Source: Balamuthia mandrillaris
Taxonomy: Eukaryota > Discosea > Longamoebia > Balamuthiidae
Length of the DNA: 40,717 nucleotides
NCBI GenBank assembly: GCA_031835245.1
Contig: JAVKOQ010000416.1
Location: forward strand, 1-40,717
Reading direction: 5' to 3'
Shown: one piece after another, positions 25,715-38,702 of the stretch
How the letters are laid out: each line of letters opens with the position of its first letter
Position numbering within the stretch: the first letter of the stretch is position 1
Notes under the pieces: model-generated
What the model was told of the DNA's origin: nothing
What the model saw: only the letters and a program-made list of their open reading frames with translations
The model's database searches: none
Position numbers and translations under genes: made by a program

Positions 25715-27247
25715 ATGGAGGAGGAGGAGCGAGAAGAGATACGGGAGGGGGAGGAGGAGGAGGAGGAGGAGGAGGACTATTGGTGCAATGAGCAGGCGGG
25801 GTATGGCGGGCTCATGGACGGCACAGCCAGCGGCTACAACAGCATCGTGTCCGCGCTGACCAAAGGCGAGCCAACGGGTTACGGCTACAGCGCCGCCTCG
25901 GATGAGCTTTACCTTGATGAAGCAGAAGAGGAAGAAGAAGAAGAAGAAGAAGACGACGACGACGAAGAGGCAGAGGAAGAAGACGACGAGGAAGGTGAGG
26001 ATGACCTAAACTACTACAACGGTTTAAACAGAGAGAGTGAGGCCCTCCACGAAGAAGGTGAAGACTTGGAAGGAAAAGAAGAAGAAGAAGAAGAAGATAA
26101 AAGCGTAGCAGCAGCTCCGCAACAACGGTCAAGCAACCAACACAACGATTCTCCTTATGGAGGCTACGGCCGTGTTACCTCTCTTCCTATTGTTTCTCTT
26201 CGCAGTCGTCGTCTTTCCACCACTACCCCCAACGCCGAAGCCGCCGCCGACACAAACAACAAAAGGAGGAAGAAGAAGAAGAACGTTCACGTGCTGCGCC
26301 TCAGCCGCCCGCGTGGCCAAAGGCGGCAGGCCTTCTCCCTCAACTCTCGCCTCAGCTTTCGACTCTCGCCTCAGGCCCAGAGCGAGCTCTACCAGCGGCT
26401 GCACCGCGACTGGAACCACGAGTTCCAGACAGTGCTGGAGCTGCCACGGGACACGCCGGAGCGGCTCCTCCGCAAGATCAAGCTCCTGCAACAGCTCTAC
26501 CTGGAGTTTGCCACCACCGCCAAGCGCCTGGGCAAGAAGATCATCGAGGAGCTCTACCTGCCGAACCACAGGAAGACCATCCCCACTCAGGCCAAGCTTG
26601 GCGTTGCTGGTGGTGATAAGTATATTGTGGTATGTTGCTCTTTTTTTACTCCCTTTTATTGTCTTTTCCTTGCTGTTCTTCTTCTCTTCTTCTTCCGTTG
26701 TTTTTTTTCCTTTGTTTTTCTAGGTATTGTTGTTGCTAAACTTGAAAAAAAAAGGCGGGTTGCTTTTTCAAGTTGCTGAAGGACTCACGAGACCTCTACG
26801 GTGGCGATGAGTATGCCATGTATGTTGCCATCTTTTTCTTAGTGTTTTATTTGACACGATTACCAACTCATGCAATTAGGAAAGCTGCCAACGCAGAGTT
26901 ACGCGGTATAGCAAGGCTCTATGAGCTGAGCAAGACGTTTGTGGAAGAGAAGGAGGAGGGAGCTGAAGCTGAACGTCTTCCCTATCACCTCCCATTGGCG
27001 TTGATGCTAGACTATCGCGGCTATCGTATGCTAGTTACCTCTGTGCTGCCCTTTGGCACTGATACACTGAAGTATGGTTCAGAGGACCAAGGAAAGAGCT
27101 TTCATACTGATGACCCACGCGTTAATGCGCTGATGGAAAAGATATCCCAACGGTTGAACCTAAAGGCTCATGTCTTTCGTCCTTCCTCCGCTGTTATACA
27201 CGGACCTGTAGATATCGAAGCTCATATAGGAAAGGATGGAAGGTTCG

Positions 27248-27288
<41 letters not shown>

Positions 27289-30200
27289 ACTCTCCCTCCC
27301 TCTCCATCTTCCTCTCCCTCTCTGTTTTAGCGGCTTATGCAATTATGTTCTTTCGCTCTGTATTTTCATATGCAAAACTCATATTGCTGTTAAATAGAAC
27401 CTATATTGTAGATCTAGCTCGGTTGATGCCACCTACAGCGCTGACGCCAACCATACGTGGCGTGCTTATTCCTCAAAATAATAACAAAGCAATGGAGGTT
27501 ATCCACTTAAATGCGGCTAAATGGGTAGATGACGCCGTGCGCGTTCTATCAGGACCTATCAACAACGTACTAGTTGAACATCTTCCTGTCTATGACTGCA
27601 TTATCGTCTATTGCGATTCTTCGTCAACTTGCCCAAAAGAAGGGGCTGATAACAGTACCACTATTAACGAAAGAGCGTCTTCTTTTGGCTGCGACAAACG
27701 AATATGTGGAGATGCCATTGTAATTAAAGGGTACCTCTTGTTCTTTTCTACTATCTGCCTGTTCCCACCGTGCATTTTCGTGATCGTCTTTATTACATAA
27801 AGGGTGAAAGGTTTACACTTGTACAATTTGATGCGACCAGAAGCTGTAAAACATAATACAGTACCTCTCAACAGCGACGCCTTTTCGCAGTTTCCAACTA
27901 CACAACCCGAAGACGAGATTGAAGTTATTAACGCAACAGAGTATTTGCTTGAAGGTTTGTTGTGGTCTGGTGTTATACTCATTTTGAGTAACTAGCTAAT
28001 TTTTTCTTGCATTCTTTTCTGTCAGTTACAATCCCGAAGTTTGCAAGAGATTTAGACGATGGTGAAGTCATATTCGTCAACAGTAAACAATTGGTAGGAC
28101 TATTGCACGAGCATGGTATTAACATTCGCTTCTTGGGATATCTTCGTAGCCACGTGCGCAGAAGCCACATTCGAAAATTTTTACTCACAGAAATGATTTC
28201 TCGTGTTATCAAGGTTTCCTCTCCTCTCTCCCTCTCTCTCTCTCTCTCTCATTCTCTTGCTCACTGACGAACGGTATTCCACAGAATACGTTAAGAGGAA
28301 AAATGAGACAGCTGAGATCATGGGACCAAGATGAATATAAACGAGTGGTTGTTGAGTACTTCAACGTAGTCTTAGGATCCTCCGCGGAGTCAGATCGGTA
28401 TTGGCGGACCCAAATGAAGACTCAACTTATTCTGAAGTTTTCTGGCGACATTTTTTCTGAAGATGAAATCGTTGACGAGGACGATGACCTACGGTATGCT
28501 TCACTTCGTCTTTTCCCGTGTTCATATTTGCTAAGCATCACGTCGTTATCAGTACATACATGGAGAGCAAAGTAATGTTGTTCTCCCTGTTACAAAAGCA
28601 TTCGGGCATTCGATTTAAACGACGAACGCAAGTTCAATTCCTGGAAGATCCGACTTTGTTCGAGAAAGTCTCCCCGCTTTCCACAGACGACCTTAAGAAA
28701 CTTAAAGTTTCTGTCAAGTCCATCGATGTTTATCAAAGCTTGTTTGAGGACTTGTTGAAAGAAAGCAATGTTACGGACAGCCAAACACCTCCTTTTGTTT
28801 CTTCTGCATCTTCCTCCGTGGAGAACTTTCGTGGTTTGTGATTCCGTGTTTGTGTTTCCTTTTTATGGCCAGTTCCTTACTGGTTTGTTCTTTTGTAGAT
28901 GAGATCAGTGTTCCTAGTGGTGAAGAAGAGGTGGGATCTTCTATCATATTTAATGCCTCTAACGAGCAATTGGAAGAGAGGTTAAAATCGTTGGAGCGCG
29001 CTCATGCTGTTGTGGAAGAAATATGTGGCATGGAAAGTCAAGAAGCTGTTGGTAAGTAGGAATAGTTTTCCTGGCAAGAATTTGATCTATCATAACAACT
29101 CACCTCTTTCTCTCTCTCTCTCTCTCATCGATAGGGAGTTTATTACGGATGGCGGATACTCTGTCTCAAATGGGAAAACATCAAGGAGCCATTCACCTTC
29201 TTGAAGAGGCGTGCAGACAATTGCTACACCTCGAAGAAGCACCAGCGGAGATGATAATGGGATACTACTACGCTCAAGGCACAGTCTACCAACGGATAGG
29301 AGACTACATGAATGCATTAGAGTCCTTCCGCAAGGCTCTGGAAAATCTGGAAAACGTGTACGGAGATGCAAGGCCCAACGGAATTGGCATGGGCCATCCT
29401 CTCGGACTTCTTCTTTGCTCTACTTTAGCCTCTCTCTGCGAGAAGGCTTCACACTTTGCGGCCTCATTCCGATACTGTCGCAAGTTTGAGGCCTTTTGGG
29501 CGGTGTTCCCCTTTCCAAGCACCGATCCGTTTTTGGTGCGCTGCGTCTTTGGCTCTGGCGTGAACTTGGCCGCTGCTCAGATGGGAAAGAATTTTCGTTC
29601 TTTTTATCATTCCAGCGGAAGTACAGCCGTAGAATCCTGGTTGCAAAAAAGTAAGATTCTTTTTTCTTCACTCCCTTCCAGTCTTTCGATATGTTGCTCA
29701 TTGACTGAATCATTCCCGCTGATTACAGTCTACTTATATGATAACTTGGCCAACCTCAGTGACATTATTGTGTCCACAAAGATACTTGCAAAATCCCGCC
29801 AACGGCCTCTAAGGCAGCGACGAGCCTCCAAAAGGCAGAGTACCAACGCAAGAAACATGAAAGTTCTTTCTTCTACTCCCCTACCAACAAAGAATCACTC
29901 CTCTCCTGTATTGACCGTAGTAGAGCACGAATCAACCCGAGAAAGCCCTTTGGCACGCAACAGTTCCAAGCCTCAAATACCACTTGAGGACGAGGACATG
30001 GAAACTAGTGTAACTGCTAGACTTCCAACAAATGCAGAACGTAGACAACGTGTCGTAAAAGCCAAGGAAGCAAAACTGGTTCCCACTCCATGCTCTGCTG
30101 ATGCAGGGCAAGTGTGGATGTGGGGAACTGGCAAGAACGGACGGTATGAGCGGACAAAGGCAGGAGATGAAGGCTTGACGGAGGATCCCATGGAACCTAA

Positions 30201-33200
30201 ACCTGTGCAACAAATACGTGACAGATCTATTATTGGTGTAGCTTGCTCCATTTCAACTGTCATCTTCCTTACTGCGGAGGGCGAGGTACGACACGGTCTA
30301 TTTTGGTGTTCTTTTGCCTTTTTCTGCTGACCTTTTTTATTATCATAACAACAAGGCACTGGAGATGGTTCCCGAAACTCCTCACAGTTATCGAACCACG
30401 TCCCAGACAAATCGTAAATGGAAGTTCAGGGCTGTACGACAGTTGGCAGAAGGCGGAGGCACCAACGTGACAGCCGTCGCCTGTGGAGTGGGTACTAATG
30501 TTGCCCTTACGGACGATGGCAAAGCTATCACTTGGGGGCCAGATGCCTCCTGGTTGGGTGTTGTAAACTTCTCTCAAACTGAACTCAGTGATGTTAGCGA
30601 CAAAGATATGGACGATGACGAAAACGGTGATGACGATGATACAACAAGCTGCAGTGACATGGAGGATGTGGAAGAAGCGGAAGAATTGAACGTCAGTAAC
30701 AAAACCAGGCAAGTACCTGAAGAAGTAGGTAGGAAAGAGGCGGTAGTAGCTCTTCCCCAACGCCTCCGTTTGGGCGAGACTCTCCGTTCTGATCCTCACC
30801 CTACTATTCAAATCACACAACCCTCTGTTCTGGAGACAACTCAATACCAGAGATCAACGAAATCAGGTCCTTGGCTTGATGCAACGGCCGGAAGAGGAAA
30901 AGCAGGAGAGAAAACCAACCACCTTCCCCAACAACATGCTGTTAACATAGACCCTCAAACCGGGAAACCTGTTGTTCCTCCTCTTCTGAAGCTTCCAGGT
31001 CTTCCTACCAGCAACAGCAACGAGTCTCAACGCCAAACTTCAACTCCAAAGGGAAATCATTCTTCCTCCAACACAGCCAATATCGCGACTTCTCATGCTT
31101 CAACGGACAAACAGCATGAAAGAAAGGAGGAGCAAGACCAGCATTTACAAGAACAAAGACAAACGCAAAGCCCGCGGCAAGAACAAGAGCCACGAAGGGA
31201 CAGTCTTTCCCTCACGTTGGGAGAGAGGATACCCCGACTGCGCAGTAACATTCCGCTTCATATTGAATCACTAAATAGCAAGAGGGTCATCCATGTGGCA
31301 TGTGGCGTGTATCACACCCTCCTTGTTACTGACCACGGTAAGGTTTATTCCTTTGGCGTAGGAGAAGAAGGTGCCCTGGGCCACGGCTCCTTCACTCGTG
31401 ACCTCCAATCGCCTCGAAAAATCCAGGCGCTGGAGGGCGCAGGAGCTGTTGTGATAGCTGCTGCCGCTGGAGAGCACTTCTCCATGACTCTCACTGACGA
31501 GGGCAAGCTCTACACTTTTGGTCGTGGAGATAAAGGACAGCTGGGACATGCCAAGAAACGACTGAGAGCCTACCGCCAGTTCGTGCCAAAGCAAGTAGAA
31601 GGCAGCCTGGAGGGCGTGTTCATCCAGCGCGTTGCCTGTGGCTTCGATCACTCGATGGCTGTGTCGGACGCGGGAGAGCTCTACATGTGGGGATCTAACG
31701 ACAGCAACAAGTGTGGCTTTAAGGATTCTATCCTTTTATCTGGATCAGGGCTTGCTGCTGCGAATGTGGTGGATGTGCCACGAAAAAGAACTTTTAAGGC
31801 CGCCTGTCGCATTGAGCATATTGCTGCAGGAAGGAGTCACTCCGTGGCAGTCACTAATACGGGACGAGTCTACACTTGGGGCGCCTCTGCTTGGGGTTTG
31901 TTGTTTTTACTGCTTCTCTGGCTTTCTTCAACACTGGATCTTACTTGGTCTTGCGGAATTAAATAATAAACAGGACAACTGGGACATGGAGCTACGATGA
32001 GACGAGAAAAGAAACCGTGCTTGGTGAAAGGGCTGGTTCTTGCAGGTCGAAGGGTTGTGCAAGTATCCGCCACTTATGGCCTCACTGTAGCCATTACCGG
32101 TCAGCTATTTTCTTTATGATAAAACTAATGCTACCGTTGTCTTTACTTATAAGTTGTCTCCCAACAGTGCCAGAAAAATCTCCAGCACCAGTCGTAAGAG
32201 CACCACTGAACTTATTGGTACGACGGCCAAGCTACGAAGAGATGAAGCAACACAACCGCATTGTATCAGCGGCTGCTCCTCGCTTCACCTCCATTCGTTA
32301 TATTGTAGAAAAGAACCAGAAGGCAAAACGGAAGACACAATCTATGCAGGTTACCAGTTCGAAATCAAAAACATCAAACGGAGAAGGGCAGAAAGAAGGG
32401 AAAAGAGAAGAGGTGACAACACATAGTCAAAGAGAAATAGGGAAGGAAAACGAAAAAGAAAAAGAAATAGGGGCCTCTATGCCCTCTGCTTCGAGCAAAG
32501 AAGCAAGGGCGCCTCGCGACAAATCACCTTACATAGTGGACAAGGAGGAAGCAGCAAAAAATGACGAAGGAGAGAAAGAGACTGACAAAAATGATACACA
32601 TAAGGCACAACGCAAAACGAGAAGAGAGAGAAGCAGATCACAAGGACCTAGCAGCAAACGTAAGGATAAAGTGAAACCTAGAAACAAGAGCAAAGGAGCA
32701 GGAACAACTGCAATCCCTGCTGAGACTAAGAAAAAAACGAAAAAGAGCAAAGTCAAGAAGAAAAAAGCATTGCTGTCAGGAGAGATAAAAGTGGTCTCCA
32801 TCACTGCAACCAAGGACTCTGACCTCGAACAACAGCTGAAAAACTCCACCCCCGACTTAGACATCGTCAGAAAAAAGCGGAGGCAATATAAAGACTCTAA
32901 ACACAAGCAAACCAGTCTTTCCAGCGACAACATTCAACGCTTGCGGCTAAACAAAGAATCTAAGAAGGAAAAAGAGAAGGAGGAACCTCTCCTCCAGTTG
33001 GAGGGGGTTGCTACATCTGAACCTTCACTCTCTTCTCCCTCGTCCACAGCACAATCGCCACGCGAAGAGCGACAACAGCGCCGAAAATCCATTATCGGAA
33101 ATGATCACCGCAGAAAAAGCTTTGGTGGGGATTCTAGTCGCTCCAAAGTAACTTTCTTTACTTCCTCCCTAAAGGAACAACAGTCGCTGCACGAACCTGT

Positions 33201-34782
33201 ACAAAAACCTCTTTCTCCTTCACGATCCATCTCCACCTCTTCTCCTGCCTCTTCCTCTCCTGTTTCTTCATCATCGTCATCATCATCATCTTCTTCTTCT
33301 TCTTCTTCCTCTTCTCCTTCTATTCCTCAAACATGGGAAGGTATAACCTTTCCAGCCAACGTGGCCACAGGTTCTGATCGCAGTGTTTCATTTAGCCTAA
33401 CACCAGATGAGGGCAAGCGAGAAGAACCTGACTGTCTATCCACCCCTCGAAAAGTATCTTCGCTTCCCCTTCCGAGAAGCCTTACTCTCCAAAACAATCG
33501 CTTCAATTTACCCTCTACTCCCTGCTCTCATCACCCAGTCCTTCCATTGAGCCCAACACATCCTCCTGTATCTCCTCCCTCCTCTCCTTCTGCTCTAACC
33601 GCCGGCAACACCAGCTTTGTTGCCCAACTGCGCTCCCACTTTGAGAGCGCCCTCAAGAACCAAGGAGGCTCCCCCAGAGACATTCGTTCCTGGAAACAAT
33701 CTCAAGAACCATTACGGTCTTCTTCTGCTGCCTCTTCCTCCTACGCCAATGCCAACACTAATGTAGAAAGAAGGCGGAGCAGTCTGGGAACACCAAAGAT
33801 GGAACCTAGCCAACCTCTCAAGGGCTTATCACCAGCGCAGCGGCGGAACCTGTCCCGCTCTGGCGATGAGACAATGCTCTTCTCCTTGCTCAAAGGTAAG
33901 AAGAAAGATTACAACAATAACAGCCCTTCATCGTCATCATTGTCATTGGATAGCAGCTCAGGGGGAGAGAGTGCTGTGAGAGTAAAGGAACTGTTTCCTT
34001 GTGCGGCCACCTCTACTCCTACTTCTCCTTGCCATTCTCCTGTATTTACCACACGACTCAATCGAACGAAAGCCGCAGCCAGCTCTCCTTTTTCCTACAT
34101 GTCCGCCGCTCCTTCTCTTCAACAGCAGCAACAACATTCTCTGCAACCGCAACCGCAACCGCAACTGCAACCTCAACCACAAACTCAACAACTGCCACCA
34201 CAACAACTACCACTATTCTCTTCCCTTAAAGAATCGTCACTGTTTGCTAAATCGGAGGAGGTCCTTACTCCCAAGTCAAAGAGCAGCTTGGGTGACCTCA
34301 TGGAGGAAATACAACGCAAGAAAAGGACCAACAGTAAACATAAAGAGAAGCGCAGCCGTACGCTCGGCCAGAGCGAAGGCGAGAAGCTCAAGGCAGAGTT
34401 GCAGAAGGAGAAGAGCCAACGGGAGAGAATAGACCAGTTGGAGAACGAGAGGATATTAAAGCGATTGGAAGAGGACTTTCAGCGGGAGAAAGAGAAGGAA
34501 AAGGAGAAAAGATTGTGGCGGAGCAAGCACTTGAAAGAGGTTGAACGAAAGAAAAAGAAACAACAAGACTCAGGTCATGCCTCTGTTTCAAAGGAGGACG
34601 AGAGCGGCGGCGATGGCGAGAGAACAGCAGAGGGAGAGGTGAAAAGAAAGCGAGATGAGATGGCCAGGGAGAAAGAGAGCAAAGAGGATGACGCGCCCAC
34701 CGTATCTTTCTCACGGCATTTTGGCAGGGATGCTGCCCTCGCTGCTCAACTGGTAACTTCGAAATCGAAAAAGGGTCCTTGA
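25715..34782 (+). CDS. Giant CLU-TPR-RCC1 fusion protein
   Basis: At least 14 exons, in all roughly 2,650-2,700 residues. An acidic N-terminus is followed by a CLU domain: WNHEFQTVLELPRDTPERLL (about 26410), DLYGGDEYAM, AELRGIARLYE, then LALMLDYRGYRMLVTSVLPF (about 27000), KYGSEDQGKSFHTDD, IGKDGR and YIVDLARLMPPT (about 27410), and GINIRFLGYL (about 28120). CLU proteins (CluA, Clu1, CLUH) bind mRNAs of mitochondrial proteins and keep mitochondria dispersed. TPR-type helices follow (29135-29650), as in the family. The same reading frame then enters RCC1 repeats (VWMWGTGKNGRY at about 30115, VYSFGVGEEGALGHG, LYTFGRGDKGQLGHA, LYMWGSNDSNKCG, VYTWGASAWG, ending about 32100). Exon 14 (about 32167-34782) encodes a long Lys/Ser/Glu-rich tail. 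I place the start at ATG 25715. Small exons near 26750-26820 are the least certain. Confidence 0.82.
27256..27288 (+). repeat. (CT)n run in a CLU-gene intron
   Basis: Pure CT dinucleotide run in the intron after the exon ending KDGR. Similar runs lie in other introns of this gene at 28226-28252 and 29108-29127. Confidence 0.85.
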
Positions 34783-35179
34783 GAGCCTTCTTATGTTTCT
34801 TTACTTCCAAAAACCATCTATCTTGCTTTAAAAAAAAATTGAAGTTAACCGCATTGCATGCATTTTTTTCAAAGTCAAACCAAACGACCCCTCAAACCGA
34901 TCATTAATTTGCTTTTTTCTGATTTTCCATTGGCAGATAAGCAGAGTTCATTTCTGTCCCTTTTCTTCTTTGACGAGAGGGAAAGGGAAAAGGGGCGAGG
35001 CGAGGAGGAGGAGGAGGAAGCAGGCCTCTTGACATAGATTTCACCGCCAGCTGCTTTTCTTTAGCCAGCCACACCATCACCGCAAACAAGGGGAGGTCCT
35101 TTCTGATTTGTGTGGACAAAAAGATATTGTTCGTGCTCCAAAACAAAGTTTTTTTTTGCGAACAAAAAAAAAAAAATAA
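34783..35179 (+). promoter_or_regulatory. Intergenic region before the lipase maturation factor gene
   Basis: About 400 bp between two plus-strand genes. It contains A/T tracts near 34830 and 34865, a purine-rich run (GGAGGAGGAGGAGG) at about 35003, and an A13-type leader directly before the next ATG. No specific factor site recognised. Confidence 0.4.
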
Positions 35180-35469
35180 ATGGCGCGCTCCAACAGTGAC
35201 CTGATGATCATCAAGAGCGACGACACTCCCATACCTGAAGAGGTGCTGCAAGGAGACACTACGCCAGGGAGTGGGACTTCTTCTTCTACTGCTGGTGGTT
35301 CCGAGCTTAGACGACGGTACGTTCTTCTTTTTTTTTTTTGTTTTAAGAAGGGAAGGAAGGAAAACGTCACGCTACGTTTTTCTCAACACCTAAATTTGCT
35401 GTCACTACTACCCTCAACAAGCAGAAAGGGCAAAGGCAAGAGCAAGAAGCCGATCGCACGGACTCCCGT

Positions 35470-35502
<33 letters not shown>

Positions 35503-36299
35503 GTCATCTTCTGTGTGTTCACACTCTTTTTCGTGTAGGAGGAGACAAAGGATCTGTTGCAACGGTTGCAAGCACAGGATGAAGCGCGAGAAGAAGAGAG
35601 ACGAGCCACCGGGCGCAGCCTAGTGCCTTACGTGCTGGGACGTTGGTTGTTCCTGCGTGGCCTTGCGGCTGTCTACCTGGTGGCTTTTGCCTCGCTGTAC
35701 GTGCAGCTGCCTGGCTTGTTGGGTCACGACGGCATCCTTCCCGCTGACATTTGGCTGCGTCGTAATGCTGATCACTTTGGTGACACTAAGGTACTTTTTT
35801 TTCAACACTTTTCTTGTTTATATGGAGGTGTGGTCTTCTGTGATCTTTGTTCTTTTGTCCTTAACTCTGACAAAATAGTGGATGGCGGTGCCAACCGTGT
35901 TTTGGTTGACGCAAAAATGGATGACGGTGGACGCAGCGATGCAACTAACGTGTTTGTTGGGGATGGTCCTGTCATCGTTGGTGTTGCTGTGTGATCTGGC
36001 CATCTCTCCAGTATTTTTTCTGCTGTGGGGTGGCTACCTCTCCCTTTTGAACGTGGGCAGCACCTTTCTTAGCTTTCAATGGGATATTTTGCTGGTTGAG
36101 ACGGGCTTCATTGCTATCTTCTTAGCTCCCTTCTGGTCTTCTAAACTTAAACGGTAAACACTTCTATCCAGTGTCGTCTCTAACTTGCTGACTCTTTCTC
36201 TCTATTATCAATGCAGTTATTCTGTCGATGCTCCACCTTCTCCTGTGTTCATGTGGCTGGTGCGGTGGCTTCTCTTCCGGTTAATGTTTACATCAGGTG

Positions 36300-36341
<42 letters not shown>

Positions 36342-38196
36342 CTCTTTTTACTGGTACTAACTTGGAGTCCTTCCTTGCAGGTGTTGTGAAACTGTCGAGC
36401 GGGTGTCCGACGTGGTGGGGACTAACTGCTCTCCATTACCATTACGAGACACAGTGCATCCCCACACCGGTAGCGTGGTACGCCCATCATCTGCCTGACT
36501 GTGTGCAACGACTCTGTGTGGCCATTATGTTTGTGATTGAGGTTGTCGTTCCATTCTGGTTCCTTATCCCCAACCGCTTGCTCTTGCGTACTGCAGCTTT
36601 GCTTCAAATTATTTTACAGGTAAGCTCTCTCTTTCGCTCTCAAGTCCCGCTAATCCATTTTACCAAAATATATTTTTTTTCTCCATAGGTGGTCATAATG
36701 CTAACTGGCAATTATACATTCTTTAACTACTTGACGATTATTCTGTCAATGACGCTACTTGATGATGCCTTCCTCAACTCCTTCATTCCTAGTCGTCATA
36801 AGCTCTACTCTACCAAGGCGGAGCAACGCAGGTGCGTCTCCCTCAAGAAATAATGCTTTCGTCAGTTGCTCCTTTCGTCACTTACACTACGAACAAATCA
36901 ATTACAGTGGATTGAAAACTTGGTTGGGTTTCTTATTGGTTGTGTCTGTGACGGCATACTTTGTGGCAGCGTACGGCTTTGTGGTGAATGGATCGGCGTG
37001 GGACTTGTCCATTTCCCCCAACAAGACAAACTCAAAACCATTCATCAAGTTGCGCTTCAATCCTACACAATGGAATCTGTTTCTCTCTTGGGCGGTGCCT
37101 TTGGCTCTTGCTGGCGGTTTCCTGTTCTTCCTCATCTATTCTCTGTTGCAGATTGTGCAGTACTTTGTTGGATCTATCGAAGAAGGAGAAGAAAGAACCA
37201 GCGGGGCTCAGTCTGCAGCGATGACGGATGAGCACCCCTCTTCGAAAAAGAATAAGAAGAGGAATAAGAACAAGACCTCTACTGAACCTGTTACCAATGA
37301 GAAGAGAGGTACAGGCAGCAAGAGCAAAAAACCTCAGAGCATGTGGAGAGTGTTTGGAAGAGGATTGTGGCGTTCCACGAAGGCTGTCAACGCTGTAACT
37401 TTTGCTTTCCTCATATTCAGTGCCTCTACCGTACCTTTCTCTCGCTTGCACCAGCAATCACCGAAGCAAGATTTAGTACCCTCACTCTTTCGCAATGTTT
37501 ATGACCTTACCGATGGCTTCCACATCGTCAGCAACTATGGGCTCTTTGCCAGGTTGTTGTTATTAGTTCTTTCTCTTTCTCTTTCTCTTTCTCTTCTCTC
37601 TCTCTCCAACTCATGTATGGAAAAACACATCAAACACAGAATGACGCAAACACGGCCAGAAATCATCGTTGAAGGAAGCATCGACGGTAAAACGTGGCTA
37701 CCTTATGAATTCCCTTACAAAGTTGGAGCCACCAACCGAACGCCTCCTTTCATTGGTACGCACCACCCTCTTTCTTCTCTCTTCTCTGTCATCTGATGAT
37801 GTACCAAAAACAAAAGCACCACATCAACCACGATTGGATTGGCAAATGTGGTTCGCGGCCTTGGGCAATTACCAAAACAACCCATGGTTCGTCAACTTCC
37901 TGGCGAAACTCTTCCACAACTCCTCCGATGTGCTGCAACTTCTTGAGAACAATCCTTTCCCTGATCACCCACCCAAGCGCATTCGTGCTCGCCTCTTTGA
38001 GTATGAGTAAGTTGTCCTTGGCTGTTCTCTTTTTTGAATTCTCCTGACATAAGCGCAAAAAACAGGTTTACAAAGCCGCTGAATGGTTCGTTGTTGACCG
38101 ACCTCTATGCTTCATTCTACAATCATCATCTCATCAACGAGAATGTCTATAGCATCAACAAGAACCCCAAGTTCAAACCTTATCCATCGGTTTGCT

Positions 38197-38249
<53 letters not shown>

Positions 38250-38570
38250 TCACAAAAACTAACACCCACCAAAACAAAAAAGATGCCAAACAAAGAATGG
38301 TGGACGCGCGCAGCCAACAGCAGCAGCTACTTGACGCTCAGCCAATTCCCGAACGAGAACGTGGAGAAGTTTTTGGCGGGTTATGGGTGGAGCGTCAAGC
38401 CCCTCGCCTCTGATGACCTTTGGGAGAAGACCAACACAAAGGACACCTCCTCCCCGATGGTCAACATGGAGCGGTGGCTGTTGCGTCGGCTGCATCCGGC
38501 GTTGAGCGGTTGGCTCTTCCCCATTGTCTCCGTGGTGGTTGCCTTCTCCGTCCTCCTCATCCTGATATAA
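35180..38570 (+). CDS. LMF-like: Lipase maturation factor (LMF1/LMF2 family)
   Basis: About 12 exons give roughly 850 residues, somewhat longer than animal LMF1. LMFs are multi-pass ER membrane proteins needed for folding and assembly of secreted lipases. Recognisable blocks in order: [20 protein letters not shown] and [13 protein letters not shown] (about 35640-35750); [20 protein letters not shown] (about 36070); [23 protein letters not shown] across an intron (36255-36410); [19 protein letters not shown] (about 36415); [21 protein letters not shown] (about 36705); and the family's hallmark C-terminal block [19 protein letters not shown] then [11 protein letters not shown] (about 37820-37910) and FTKPLNGSL. 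It ends in a C-terminal transmembrane segment. A Lys/Ser-rich insert (about 37180-37340) is unusual. The N-terminal 60 residues are disordered. Several introns carry (CT)n runs (35471-35500, 36305-36339, 37563-37605, 38194-38251). It may also have a role in lipid storage, but nothing here shows that. Confidence 0.92.
36305..36339 (+). repeat. (CT)n run in an LMF intron
   Basis: A CT dinucleotide run of about 35 bp inside a short intron. The same gene has comparable runs at 35471-35500, 37563-37605 and 38194-38251. Confidence 0.85.
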
Positions 38571-38702
38571 GCTTTCTTGTTGTGTTTTCCCAACGAGCTT
38601 TTGTTTTTGTTTCAACAAACAAACAAACAAACTTCTTCGCTTTTGCTTGCTTTCGTTCTGCTCTTTCTTTCTTTCTGTCTCTCTTCTGTATGCTTTCTTC
38701 TA

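Noticed and set aside
26129-26569. 146-residue minus-strand frame in the CLU region
   Set aside because: Antisense to the first CLU exon, low complexity, no domain.
32529-32933. 134-residue minus-strand frame in the CLU-RCC1 tail
   Set aside because: Antisense shadow of a Lys-rich coding exon, which reads as hydrophobic on the other strand.
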